NCBI GenBank assembly: GCA_943788615.1
Contig: CALSQY010000004.1
Location: 186,001-250,000, forward strand
Reading direction: 5' to 3'
Length of the DNA stretch: 64,000 nucleotides
Source of the DNA: UBA4465 sp002292365
GTDB lineage: Bacteria > Bacteroidota > Bacteroidia > Cytophagales > Cyclobacteriaceae
Positions 36,065-47,000 of this stretch are shown in pieces. Within the stretch, counting starts at the first letter, position 1, and every line of letters starts with the position of its first letter. The notes beneath the pieces were generated by a model. It was not told the DNA's origin and searched no databases. It worked only from the letters and a program-made list of their open reading frames with translations. Made by a program: the position numbers and the translations under genes.

Positions 36065-36339
36065 AATGCTATAGAATTATTTTAAAAACCTAAATCTAAC
36101 TCATCATTCAATTATTTTAACGATAAAAATTATTTTAAAGAATTAGAGATCTAAAAAATAAATAGCTTAAATATTTTCACTTTCAAGAGAAATATGAATA
36201 AAAGTTATGTTGAATCCCTAATTTGACCTTTTTATTTTAGACATGTTGATAACTATTAAAAATTTAATGACACTTTAATAATGATTTGTTAATGATTCGG
36301 TAACATTCATGGGTCAACTTTGTTGAGTAAAATAACAAC

Positions 36340-37512
36340 ATGAAAAATATCTTCGTTCACCTAATCTTTTTGGTACTATCACTCATCCCTTTAAATAGTT
36401 ATGCACAAGGTATATCTTATGAGTCTTTTGGAAAGGGTATCAAAGTTCAAGCCAAAGATTCTTCATTTTATGGAAAACTTGGATTTCGTTTTCAAAGTTT
36501 ATTTTCTTCATCTCTCAATCTCGAAAATGATGTTTGGGATCGTTCCATGATGATCAGAAGATCTCGATTAAAAGCGGAGGGCTGGGCTTTATCTCCCAAG
36601 TTTTCTTATAAAGTAGAATTAGCATTATCCAATCGGGATATTAAAGGAGGAAGCAAAACAGAGTTTGGTAATACGGCCAACATTATTCTGGATGCGGTCC
36701 TAAAATATCATATAAATTCACATTGGTCGCTCTGGTTCGGTCAAACTAAATTGCCAGGTAACAGAGAGCGGGTGTTCTCCTCTCAAAAACTTCAGTTCGT
36801 AGATCGAAGTTTGGTCAATGCGCGATTCAATTTGGATCGAGACGTAGGTGTTCAATTACACCATAAGGGTAATATTGGAAGCCTTGTTATCAAAGAGGCT
36901 TTCTCATTATCGTTGGGGAATGGAAGAAATGTGATTATCAATGATGAAAATGGTTATCAGTATACAGGGAGAATAGAGTTTTTGCCAATGGGTGAATTTA
37001 CAGGTAAGGGAGACTATTATGGTGCAGATTTGGCCAGAGAAAAAACACTAAAAATGGCAATCGGCATAACCGCAGATTATAACAATAACGCGTTTAGGAG
37101 TAGGGGTAATTTAGGTAGTTTTCTCGTTGATCCTGTATCCGGAGATTACATCACAGATAATTTAAATACTTTATTTGTAGATGCCATAGTTAAAAAGGAT
37201 GGCTTTTCATCTCAGGCAGTTTATGCCATTAGAAAGTCACCAAACAGCTTGGGAGATTTTGGCGTAGGTCAAGGGTTAAACCTACAAGCAGGATATGTGT
37301 TTACCAATAACGTAGAATTTGCCGTACGATATTCAAAAATCAATGCAGAACTCATCTCTAGCGTAAATGATCAAAGTGAATATGCCTTGGGATTTTCCAA
37401 GTATTTTTCCGGTCATAATCTAAAGTGTCAAGCTGACTTGTCTTATCATGATCTGGACCTTACAGCAGAAGATTTTTTAAGGTTCAGGTTGCAAGTAGAG
37501 TTTGCCCTTTAG
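36340..37512 (+). CDS. Outer-membrane porin, OprO/OprP-like
   Basis: 390 residues with a signal peptide (cleavage after NSYAQG-like) and beta-barrel strands typical of the OprO/P family: KLGFRFQSLFSS, RSMMIRRSRLKAEGWAL, LWFGQTKLPGNRERVFSSQK and a C-terminal FRLQVEFAL ending in a hydrophobic residue. OprP-type porins favour phosphate, and the divergent PiT gene supports this, but selectivity cannot be read from sequence. The 275-base spacer contains repeated TTAATGA-like units and a poorly spaced promoter match. Confidence 0.85.
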   Translation: MKNIFVHLIFLVLSLIPLNSYAQGISYESFGKGIKVQAKDSSFYGKLGFRFQSLFSSSLNLENDVWDRSMMIRRSRLKAEGWALSPKFSYKVELALSNRDIKGGSKTEFGNTANIILDAVLKYHINSHWSLWFGQTKLPGNRERVFSSQKLQFVDRSLVNARFNLDRDVGVQLHHKGNIGSLVIKEAFSLSLGNGRNVIINDENGYQYTGRIEFLPMGEFTGKGDYYGADLAREKTLKMAIGITADYNNNAFRSRGNLGSFLVDPVSGDYITDNLNTLFVDAIVKKDGFSSQAVYAIRKSPNSLGDFGVGQGLNLQAGYVFTNNVEFAVRYSKINAELISSVNDQSEYALGFSKYFSGHNLKCQADLSYHDLDLTAEDFLRFRLQVEFAL

Positions 37513-37513
37513 A

Positions 37514-40500
37514 TTATTCAATTTTCTTATAATCTATGAAAGGATTGAATGATAATTGCTCTATCGTGGTTCTAAAATTCAACCAATCTTTTTCATAAAA
37601 TCCATTTACATTCTCTAATACTTTGACTAGATGAGATTCAAAATTTGAAATTAAAGCATACTCGGTAGAAGTAGGCGCATGACCCGCATTGGCAGTATAG
37701 CGAAAAGCTTGGCGGTAAAGACTCATTAAAGTTTTATCTGAACGCATCGTGATGCCTTGCCTTTCATCTTCTTCACCAAAAAAATGGTCTAACAAGACAT
37801 TTATACTGTCTTGGATGTTTTGACATAGTTCAATTTCAGATATATAAAGGACACTGTCTAAATCCTCAAAATCTGCCTTAAATTTATCTGCTAATTTCAA
37901 TCCTTCTTTAAGACGATTTACGGTAACATACATTTTCATCTCTGACTTTTCTAGGGCTTTAAGGGCATCATATTTTTCGATTAACTCCTGCTGACTGATA
38001 TCAATTCTGGGATCAAAAAGAACTTTAATCATACTTGAATCTGTATACTCACCATAGTGGACTTTAATTTTGTAATCTCCCGGCAGTACATCGATACCAC
38101 CGGGCTCTGCATTCGAAGTTCTTGAATTTTTTCTGGAAATATAGGGTATGCCTTTTTCATCTAACCTCCATGATAATTTATGAAACCCTGATTTTTCGGG
38201 GGTTTTCAGTTTAAGCGTTCGAATCACAGATGATCCATTCATAATTTGAAAGGTAATAGAATCAGCATTCACTTTTTTCTTCACAGAAGGTTCGGTTACC
38301 TGCTCTTTTTTGGATTTCTTTTTCTTATTCGTTGTGCTTTGATCCGGTACCGTTAAACTTTCGGGTACTTGAAGGGAATAGGTTATTCTGGCATCAAATG
38401 ACCGATTTTCTCCATGAAACATACCATCGGCACCAAAACGAGAACCTGTAGGCTGCTGTATGGAAACTTGGTAAGCGTCAGGTGCTTGAAATAATTTCAC
38501 TGGATCATCGAGGTACGCAGGATGAGCGGCAATCGCCCTTAAGGGTTGGATATCGTCTAACACATAGGCGGCCCTACCAAAGGTACCAATGACTAAATCA
38601 TGTTCTCTGGGTTGGATGGCTAGATCCATGACATTGGTAGTAGGAAAGCCGGCGGTCCATTTATTCCAGTTTTCGGCCTCATCAAAGCTTACGTATAAAC
38701 CATCACCGGTGCCTAAAAAGTAAAGATTTGGTTCAATAGGATCCTGTAATACGCAAAGGGCATAGCCAATAACATCATTTTTATCAACTATTTGCTCCCA
38801 ACTTTTCCCAAAATCTTTAGTTCTGTATACCATAGGAGCATCATTAAAGCGACGATAATCATTGGCCACAAGCAATGCTTTCGCAGGGTTATGGTTAGAA
38901 GCCCTTATTTGATTGATCCAAGCGCCTGTGGGCATGGGGATATTTGTCGTAATATTTTGCCAATCATCACCTCCATTTAAACTTAGATGTACCTGCCCAT
39001 CATCAGTCCCTATCCATAATAATCCTTTTTGAATAGGAGAGGGCTCGATAACCAATATCGTACAATAATTTTCAGCGCCAGTGGCATCCATAGTCAATCC
39101 ACCACTTTCCCCTTGTTTTTGATAATCTGGGTTATTTGTGGTTAAATCTTCGGAAATAATATTCCACGTCTGTCCACCATCCGTACTTTTGTGAACAAAT
39201 TGAGAACCAAAATAGAGGGTGTTTGAATGGAAAGGATCGCGATTCATAGCCGCATTCCAGTTAAATCTCAGTTTTTCTTCTCTTTCAGGATGTGTAGGTC
39301 TAATACCTTCGTTGTAGCCCGTCAAGCGATCGTAAATAACGGCACTTCCTTGCTGTGATGCAGAGATGCCGAAACGACTATTATCAGGATCAGGCAACAC
39401 ATCAAAGCCATCTCCAAATGAGATTTCTTGCCAATAACTATTTCTAATACCTTGGACTCGCCAAGTATAGGCAGGACCCGCCCAGGAGCCATTGTCTTGC
39501 ATACCTCCGTAAACATTATAGGGCAAATCATGATCAACTGCGATATGATAAAATTGGGCAACAGGTATATTTTGTGCAAAATGCCAAGTTTCACCTCTAT
39601 CTCGGGTTATATTCAGTCCACCATCGTTGCCATCCATCATATAGTTGGGATCATCGGGATGAATCCACCAGGCATGGTGATCGGGATGAACCCCATTGGA
39701 AACGCCATAAGCCGGCATCAGTTCGGAAAAGGAACGACCACCATCCTCACTCACATTGATATAAGTGAAAATACTGTAAATTCTATTTTCATTTTTAGGA
39801 TCTACCCGAAGATCACTGTAATAAAAGGGTCGATTACCAATTTCGTCTTTGTCATTTATTAATTTCCATTTAAAACCTCCATCAGTAGACTTGTATAAGG
39901 CATTTTTTTTAGATTCGATCAATGCATATATGATTTCTGGACTGCTGGGAGCTATAGCGAGCCCCATTCGACCCAAATCTCCTTCAGGAAGTCCATCCTC
40001 ATCCGATCTTTGTTCCCAAGTTTTACCTGCATCATGGCTGATAAATAAACCTGATCCATCACCCCCAGATCTGAAAAACCATGGGTCTCGGTGATGATCC
40101 CAAAGGGCGGCGATGAGTTTATTTGGATTACGAGGATCCATCACTAGGTCAGCCGCACCGCTTGACTGATTTGTGAACAAGATCTTTTCCCAATTCATGC
40201 CCCCATCTATTGTTTTATATACGCCGCGTTCAGGATGCAAACCCCAAGGAGAACCAATCACTGCAACATACACGATATCTGGGTTTTGTGGATGTATAAT
40301 GATCCTGTGAATGTTACGGCTTTTTTCTAAGCCCATTTTAATCCAATGCTTACCTCCGTCCAAACTTTTATAAATACCGTCACCCCCATTTAATGAATTT
40401 CTGGGATTACCTTCACCCGTCCCTACCCAAACGACAGATGGATTTGATTGTTGAATGGCGACAGCTCCAATAGAGGAGGTCGTTTGCTTGTCAAAAATAG

Positions 40501-40729
40501 CTTCCCAGGTAACGCCTCCTGAAGTGGATTTCCAAAGACCCCCTGAAGCCGTTCCTACATAGATAATTTCTGATTGCGAATGGACCACATCAATGGAAGT
40601 AATCCTTCCTGCCATACCTCCCGGCCCGATACTCCTCGGTTCAATTTTTTCAAATAGATCCATGTCTAACTTCTGAGAAGCAAGTAAAAAAGGGATCAAG
40701 AGGATGCAAGAAGTTAGAATCTTTTTCAT
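37514..40729 (-). CDS. Large secreted protein with Asp-box (BNR/sortilin-type) beta-propeller
   Basis: 1071 residues with a signal peptide. At least ten Asp-box repeats (SxDxGxTW-like) are spread over residues 50-700: KSTSGGVTWEAIF, KSLDGGKHWIKM, KTIDGGMNWEKI, ISHDAGKTWEQR, KSTDGGFKWKLI, ITRDRGETWHFA, KSTDGGQTWNII and others. This is the pattern of sortilin/VPS10- and sialidase-type propellers, usually annotated in Bacteroidota as glycosyl hydrolase or Vps10 protein. The last 350 residues are mixed beta and coiled-coil. No catalytic residues can be assigned. It ends one base after the convergent porin. Confidence 0.82.
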   Translation of the reverse strand: MKKILTSCILLIPFLLASQKLDMDLFEKIEPRSIGPGGMAGRITSIDVVHSQSEIIYVGTASGGLWKSTSGGVTWEAIFDKQTTSSIGAVAIQQSNPSVVWVGTGEGNPRNSLNGGDGIYKSLDGGKHWIKMGLEKSRNIHRIIIHPQNPDIVYVAVIGSPWGLHPERGVYKTIDGGMNWEKILFTNQSSGAADLVMDPRNPNKLIAALWDHHRDPWFFRSGGDGSGLFISHDAGKTWEQRSDEDGLPEGDLGRMGLAIAPSSPEIIYALIESKKNALYKSTDGGFKWKLINDKDEIGNRPFYYSDLRVDPKNENRIYSIFTYINVSEDGGRSFSELMPAYGVSNGVHPDHHAWWIHPDDPNYMMDGNDGGLNITRDRGETWHFAQNIPVAQFYHIAVDHDLPYNVYGGMQDNGSWAGPAYTWRVQGIRNSYWQEISFGDGFDVLPDPDNSRFGISASQQGSAVIYDRLTGYNEGIRPTHPEREEKLRFNWNAAMNRDPFHSNTLYFGSQFVHKSTDGGQTWNIISEDLTTNNPDYQKQGESGGLTMDATGAENYCTILVIEPSPIQKGLLWIGTDDGQVHLSLNGGDDWQNITTNIPMPTGAWINQIRASNHNPAKALLVANDYRRFNDAPMVYRTKDFGKSWEQIVDKNDVIGYALCVLQDPIEPNLYFLGTGDGLYVSFDEAENWNKWTAGFPTTNVMDLAIQPREHDLVIGTFGRAAYVLDDIQPLRAIAAHPAYLDDPVKLFQAPDAYQVSIQQPTGSRFGADGMFHGENRSFDARITYSLQVPESLTVPDQSTTNKKKKSKKEQVTEPSVKKKVNADSITFQIMNGSSVIRTLKLKTPEKSGFHKLSWRLDEKGIPYISRKNSRTSNAEPGGIDVLPGDYKIKVHYGEYTDSSMIKVLFDPRIDISQQELIEKYDALKALEKSEMKMYVTVNRLKEGLKLADKFKADFEDLDSVLYISEIELCQNIQDSINVLLDHFFGEEDERQGITMRSDKTLMSLYRQAFRYTANAGHAPTSTEYALISNFESHLVKVLENVNGFYEKDWLNFRTTIEQLSFNPFIDYKKIE

Positions 40730-40916
40730 GATTTTAAATTTTATCTAATTTAAATTATATTTAAAATAGCTCGCTATACGCATACTATTACACAGTAGGA
40801 AAAAGAGAATTACAAGCGGAGTAGAAGTGCCAATAAACATCTAATGGTCTATTAAAGCCTATTGACTCTTTTAAAGAGCAAAAAAGGCTCGTTCACCGAA
40901 ATGAATAGCAGTAGAT

Positions 40917-41507
40917 TTAGATCTGTTTTTTTTGTTTAGGACTAATCATTATGTGTGCCCTGTGCGTACCAGGATCCATGAGCCAAGGCTCACTTGGACT
41001 TGAAGGTTTGGTGGGCAGTCCTGTTGACTCTGGAGTTGCAAATGGAATATAAATGACATACCTGAGGTAGGTGTTTTCGATTTCTTTAGTTTGCGCGTTG
41101 ATGTCTCCGCTCAAAACATATAAAGTGGCCCTTTTCGGCATTTTTAGTGTACCAGATTTAGCTTCAGATTCTCGGATATCAAAGATGGTCTTAAAATCAA
41201 GACCTTCGGTTTTTAACGTCCTGCCTCTTTCCATAAATGGCTCTAAATCAGAATGGTAAGAAGACGCACTAAAACCATCAGTCTCAGGATTATCAGCTAA
41301 GCAAATCATATTATTTGTTCCTTTTCTAAGTACTTCCAAAATACCATTTTCCCGATACCCTAATACAGTTGACTGTGCTCTAAACTCCTCTGGACTTGCC
41401 AACACAGCGGTACTGATTTGCCATTCAACGCTTGGATATTGGGCACAAGCGGAAAGCGATAAAAAAGGGATTAGGGCGATTAAAAAATTACTGAAAGAAA
41501 TTTTCAT
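40917..41507 (-). CDS. Predicted lipoprotein of unknown function
   Basis: 196 residues starting at MKISFSNFLIAL (41507), chosen because it gives a proper signal peptide with the lipobox LSAC; the open frame runs 17 codons further upstream. The mature part has no recognised motif; a middle segment (LKTEGLDFKTIFDIRE) and a C-terminal RAHIMIS followed by a lysine-rich tail are notable. It is 47 bases downstream of tyrS on the same strand and may share its transcript. Confidence 0.65.
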   Translation of the reverse strand: MKISFSNFLIALIPFLSLSACAQYPSVEWQISTAVLASPEEFRAQSTVLGYRENGILEVLRKGTNNMICLADNPETDGFSASSYHSDLEPFMERGRTLKTEGLDFKTIFDIRESEAKSGTLKMPKRATLYVLSGDINAQTKEIENTYLRYVIYIPFATPESTGLPTKPSSPSEPWLMDPGTHRAHIMISPKQKKQI

Positions 41508-41554
41508 AGTAATATGATTTAAGTATTGTCTCAATAGAAGTCTGTAAAAAGAAA

Positions 41555-42844
41555 TCAACCTTCTACAATAACAAGATAATAATTTTTTTTGCCTTTTTGT
41601 GCCAGAATATATTTATTATTTAGGAGTAAAAAATCAACTGGGGCATCTGGTGTATGTATCTTTTGCTTGTTTATACTGACCCCGCCACCTTGAATCAACC
41701 TTCGGGCTTCTCCTTTCGAGGCAAAAATAAGGCCTTCGGTTGCCTCAGTTAGCAGTTCGGTTACTGATGACAATGATTCATAAACGTTTCTAGAAATTTT
41801 GACTTTTGGAACGCCTTCGAGTACTTGTAGTAACCATTCTTCCTCAAGGGTTGATAAATCCTCTTGCGTCGATTTTCCAAATAAAATTTGAGAGGCTTTT
41901 TTTGCCATCTCTAGGTCTGACTTCGAATGAACACGCGCTGTTATTTCTTCTGCTAAACTAGTTTGAAGAAGTCTTAAATGCTTATTTTCTTGATGCTGAT
42001 GGATCAGTGTTTCTATTTCCTCTCTTGATTTCAGACTGAAAATCTTGATATAGGTTACCACATCCTCATCTGAAGAGTTTATCCAATATTGATAAAATTT
42101 GTAAGGGCTCGTTTTCTTTGGATCTAGCCAAATATTTCCACCTTCTGATTTTCCAAATTTAGTACCATCTGCTTTGGTGATCAGGGGAGTGGTGATGGCA
42201 AAGGCCTCACCTTGACCTTTCCGTCGGATAAGCTCTGTCCCAGTCACAATATTTCCCCATTGATCAGAACCACCCAATTGAAGTTTTATATTTTTATTCT
42301 TCCACAACCAATAAAAATCATATCCTTGAACCAATTGATAGCAAAACTCTGTAAAAGACATTCCAGTGTCTAATCTACTTTTGACAGAATCTTTAGCCAA
42401 CATATAATTGATTGAAATATGTTTTCCTACCTCCCTAATAAAGTCAAGAAATTCAAATTCTTTGAACCAATCCTGATTGTTGACCACTTCTGCACCATTT
42501 ACTCCATCAAAGTCCAAAAATTTCTTGAGTTGGGTAGTAACTCCAAGGATATTATGTTTGATGGTTGCCTCATCGAGTAAATTTCTCTCGGTAGATTTTC
42601 CTGAGGGATCACCTACCATGCCCGTAGCGCCACCTACCAATGCAAAGGGTTTGTGACCACATCTTTGGAGATGAACTAAACTCATGATTTGAACAAGATT
42701 GCCTATGTGTAAAGAATCTGCTGTTGGATCGAAACCAATATAGGCGCTGGTCATTTCTTTCTTGAGTTGGGCTTCAACGTTGGGCATTTTATCATGTACC
42801 ATACCCCTCCAGATTAATTCGGCTAAAAAATCAGTCATTTTCAT
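41555..42844 (-). CDS. tyrS: Tyrosine--tRNA ligase
   Basis: Class I synthetase for tRNA-Tyr, 429 residues. It has the HIGH-type motif DPTADSLHIGNLVQ, the tyrosine-binding YDFYWLWKN and QLGGSDQWGNIVTG, the KMSKS equivalent KFGKSEGGNIW, and a C-terminal S4 RNA-binding domain (RRLIQGGGVSINKQKI). The start could be either of two Met codons six bases apart (42844 or 42838). It is the first gene of a minus-strand unit. Confidence 0.96.
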   Translation of the reverse strand: MKMTDFLAELIWRGMVHDKMPNVEAQLKKEMTSAYIGFDPTADSLHIGNLVQIMSLVHLQRCGHKPFALVGGATGMVGDPSGKSTERNLLDEATIKHNILGVTTQLKKFLDFDGVNGAEVVNNQDWFKEFEFLDFIREVGKHISINYMLAKDSVKSRLDTGMSFTEFCYQLVQGYDFYWLWKNKNIKLQLGGSDQWGNIVTGTELIRRKGQGEAFAITTPLITKADGTKFGKSEGGNIWLDPKKTSPYKFYQYWINSSDEDVVTYIKIFSLKSREEIETLIHQHQENKHLRLLQTSLAEEITARVHSKSDLEMAKKASQILFGKSTQEDLSTLEEEWLLQVLEGVPKVKISRNVYESLSSVTELLTEATEGLIFASKGEARRLIQGGGVSINKQKIHTPDAPVDFLLLNNKYILAQKGKKNYYLVIVEG

Positions 42845-42985
42845 TATTTATAACGCAAAAATAAGCCCTCCTATTCAATAAAAGACAAGGGATAGAATTA
42901 ATTATCATTATCAATAGTTTAATAATTAAATAAATTCTCTTTTGCGAATGGTTGTATTAATGAATCTTATCAATATTTTTGGGAG

Positions 42986-44014
42986 ATGGCTGAATATGGC
43001 GAGATAATTAAAGATTTTAAGTCAAAGAAATATGCGCCTATTTATTTCTTGCATGGGGAAGAATCTTTTTTCATAAATAACATAGTGGCTCTTTTTGAAA
43101 ATGAATTACTAGATAAGAGTCAAAAAAGTTTTAATCAATACATACTTTATGGTAAAGAAATTGATATCCCTGAAATTATAACTACTGCGAGCAAATTTCC
43201 TATGATGGGAGATCAACAGCTTATTATAGTCAAAGAAGCTCAAGATATAAAAGATTGGAAAAAAACTCAGAGCATTGAAGCGTTGCTTCATTATTTGAAG
43301 ACACCAATGCCCTCGACTATTTTAGTTTTTGCCTACCAACACAAACTTTTAGACAAAAGGAGCAAGCTGGCCAAAGTGCTGACTAAAACATCCATGATGA
43401 TGGAGTCGAAAAAAATATATGATAACCAAATTGGTCCGTGGATTCAGAGTTATCTAAAAACGAAATCGCTCAGAATGAATAAAAAAGGGATCATGATGTT
43501 GTCTGAAAACATTGGTAATAACCTTCAGAGATTGTCTAGTGAAATAGATAAAATGGCCATAAATATAACTAAGGGTCAAGAGATAGACGAGCAACACATT
43601 CAAAATTATGTAGGTATTAATAGAGATTATAATATTTTTGAACTTCAAAAGGCGCTTTCCTTTGGGGATTTTTCTAAAGCCTATAAAATCATTGAATACT
43701 TTACTTTAAATCTGACAAAAAATCCATTTGTATTAACGATTTCTCAGTTATTTGCATACTTCAATAAACTTCTCATCATCCATCAATCATCAACAAAAGA
43801 GAATCATCATATTGCATCTATCATAGGAGTTAATCCCTATTTCGTCGGTGAATATTTAAATGCGAGTAAACGGTATAGTTTACCGGAAGTATTGAGAAAT
43901 ATTGAATTAGTCCACGATACAGATTTAAAATTTAAAGGGATTAAACCTTTTGCTAGTCCCAAAGGAAAGGAAGCCGCTCTGTTAAAAGAATTGATTTTTA
44001 AATTGATGCATTAG
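42986..44014 (+). CDS. holA: DNA polymerase III subunit delta
   Basis: Clamp-loader delta subunit, 342 residues. The N-terminus MAEYGEIIKDFKSKKYAPI then YFLHGEESFFINNIVALFEN follows the HolA pattern (YFLHGEE...), with MMGDQQLIIVKEAQDI and a C-terminal helical collar region (NPFVLTISQLFAYFNKLLII). No nucleotide-binding motif is expected in this subunit. It begins about 140 bases from tyrS in divergent orientation and is followed by the TPR protein gene. Confidence 0.9.
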   Translation: MAEYGEIIKDFKSKKYAPIYFLHGEESFFINNIVALFENELLDKSQKSFNQYILYGKEIDIPEIITTASKFPMMGDQQLIIVKEAQDIKDWKKTQSIEALLHYLKTPMPSTILVFAYQHKLLDKRSKLAKVLTKTSMMMESKKIYDNQIGPWIQSYLKTKSLRMNKKGIMMLSENIGNNLQRLSSEIDKMAINITKGQEIDEQHIQNYVGINRDYNIFELQKALSFGDFSKAYKIIEYFTLNLTKNPFVLTISQLFAYFNKLLIIHQSSTKENHHIASIIGVNPYFVGEYLNASKRYSLPEVLRNIELVHDTDLKFKGIKPFASPKGKEAALLKELIFKLMH

Positions 44015-44047
44015 AAGCAGTTTCAATGACTTAGTTTTGCATGCATA

Positions 44048-47000
44048 ATGATAAAGCTTATTAAGAACGTATTTACATTCTTCATAATCATCTTTGGATA
44101 CCAATTGTACGGTCAAAGTTCAATTCAAGATCACGCGGAAGATCCTGCTTATCTTCAATCTATTTCATACTACGAATCGGGACGTTATCAAGCGGCCTTA
44201 AATGGATTTAATCAGTATTTAAAAACAGGAAAGACCAGCTCCTTTTTAGTAGGATCATATTTTTATTTGGCACAGATTGAACTAGAAGTCAATCAAAATA
44301 TCCATCCAATGATCCAATTCATTGATCATTATAAGGTGGAGACTTTTTATATGAAGGCCTTACTTACTTTGGGTAATTATCATTTTCATTTGAAGGATTA
44401 CAAAAATGCAATTCCTTATTTTTATCGGATTAGATCCAATATACTATTGGAAACGGTTTATGTTAATACAAGATTTAAATTGGCATACAGTCTCTACATG
44501 GAGCAACTCTATAATGAAGCACTTCCTTTGTTTAATGAGGTAACTTATTACCCCCAAGAAGAAAAGTATAATGCCCATTATTACGCTGGCGTTATATATT
44601 TCAATAATCAAGATTTTGACAATGCATTGGAGCAGTTGCTCTTGGCTCAAAAAATACCTAAAATGTATAAATTTACAGCTCCCTTGATCGCTAAAATTTA
44701 TTTAAATCAAAAGAAATATATAGATGTAGTTGCCTATGCTGAGAAGCATCTTAGCGAAACAAAGGGTATCAATCTAGAAGGTAAAATCATATTAAATAGA
44801 GTCGCTGCTGAGGCATCGTTTGCTCAATTAAATTATTCGAAGGCCATTCAATATTATACCGAAGTACTCCTTTTGACTAAATCAAGGGGGGATGTAGCTT
44901 TGTTTTTTAATTTCGGATACTCCTTAGAGCAAGTCGGAAAAATGGTTGCCGCAACAGACCAATATAAAATTGCAGCTTTAGCAGAAGATGAATTGGGCCA
45001 ACTTGCGGCCTTTCGACTGGGACAAATTTATATTCAATTAAACCAATTTAATACTGCGATCAATGCCTTTCAAATCGTTTTGGAAAATGAATTCAGTTCA
45101 GAATTAAAAAATCAATCTTATTTTTTGATTGCAAAATCTTGGTTTCAACTCAATAATTTTGAAGCCACCATTGATATTTTAGAAAAATATTTAAATGGAC
45201 ATTCCAATGATGAAAATAAGACTGAAGCGGTCCAACTTTTGGCTGATGCCTATTTATATACTTCCGATTATAAGGCTGCAATCGATCATTTACAAGCTAC
45301 CCAACTTAAAACTTGGTCACTTAAAAGAACCTATCAAATGGTTACTTTAAAATACGCACAAATTTTATTCAATGATCAGCTTTATGAGGACGCAGAATAT
45401 TGGCTTTCAAGGTCATTAAGGAATGCGTTGGATTCGAAAAACCAATTAAAGGCAAATTTGTTGATGGCTGAATGTCTCTCTGCACAGAATAAATATGACC
45501 TAAGCGAAAGCTATTTTGAACGGGTAATTAATGCAAAAAAGGTAAGTGTGGAGCAGAAAAGAAAGGCCTATTATGGTTTAGGATATGCTCAATACAATGG
45601 GGAGCGGTATGAATTAGCCTATCAAAATTTTTCTTTGTTTATGAACTTGAATACTTCAAAAAATCATATTTACATAAATGATGCAGTTTTAAGAGCAGCC
45701 GATTGTTTGTTTATCTTAAAACGGTTTGATGAGGCTACTATGATGTATCGAAAAAACAATTCAAAAGCTGAACAAGAATATGCTAGTTATCAAATAGCCA
45801 ATATCTATTATTTGAAAAATGAGTTAGAAACAGCTCAAAAAATGTTTGAAAATTTTATTGATATTTATTCAAACTCATTTCTTGCTGATAACGCAATATT
45901 TCAGCTTGGAGAAATTCTTATTGACTTAGAGAAATTTGAGTTGGCTATTGCTAATTTCAATTATTTTATAAAGCGCTATGATAAAAGCGCATTGCTTCCC
46001 AACGTATATGAGGGAAGAGCCATTGCCTTCGCAAATAAAAATCAATGGGCTGACGCTGCTAAAGATTATTATATTATTTTGGACAACTATCTGAGTCACC
46101 CGATTGCAAACGAAGCCATCTTAGGTCTTCAAAATATTCGTAATAAAGGTTATCAAGTTGATGATTTTGAGGAATATATGGTCAAGCTAAGAACACTTGA
46201 TCCTAATAATGCTGGCTTAGAATTCATTTCGTTTGAGCAATTAAAAAATGACTATTTTAACCAAGATTATGAGCAGCTGATACAAGGGGTAACTTCTTTC
46301 AGAAGTATCTATCCAAATACGTTGCGTAACTATGATTTGTGTTATTTCATGGGAGATGCCTATTATGAGCTCGGGGAATGGGAGGCTGGAATTGCTCAGT
46401 TTGAACGGATCATTTCACAACAAGGAGTTTACCTCGGTAGGGCCCTCATCAAGTCAGCTAAGGCATATATAAATCTGAAAAAATACTATCAAGCCATAGA
46501 TTTATTTATTTTGTTGAACGAAAATGCCAGTAGTGAACGCGAGCGAGATCAAGCGCGCGAAGGTTTGATGATGGCTTATTATGATATCAGTGATGATAAA
46601 AAGGCATTTCTGATAGCACAGGAAATAAGTGAAAATGTTAGTTTATCGGAGTCTAAAAGGAATTTAGGTGCGCTATATTTATTGAGGATTTCAATGAATA
46701 GGCTAGAGTATGACAAAGCTTTGTCGCTCGCAGAGTCATTAATTGAAAGTGCGGATAATCAAACAGCTGCTGAGGCAGCTTTTATTACAGCCCAAATACG
46801 ATACAAACAAGATGACTATGCCACTTCAATAGAACAATGCATTGTACTATTGGGGAAATATGGTTCTTATGAGCAATGGACAGATAAAACTTATTTGTTA
46901 TTGGTCAATAATTACATGGCTTCAGGAGAATTGCTTCAAGCCAAAGCTACTTTAAATTCCATATTGGATAATACGGAGAATGACGCACTTAAAATTAAAG

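Noticed and set aside
36285..36322. TTTG ... CAACTTTG promoter-like pair before the porin gene
   Set aside because: Spacing is 26 bases rather than about 18-21, and the second box is off by one base.
39428..39862. 144-codon plus-strand frame antisense to the Asp-box protein gene
   Set aside because: Shadow of the real gene; its composition follows the opposite-strand repeats, with no own motif. Similar shadows exist at 12049-12384 (minus), 35679-36074 and 15318-15671 (plus).
44032..44039. TAGTTTTG box 8 bases before the TPR gene start
   Set aside because: Matches TAnnTTTG but no well-spaced -33 element was found; a leaderless transcript would be needed.
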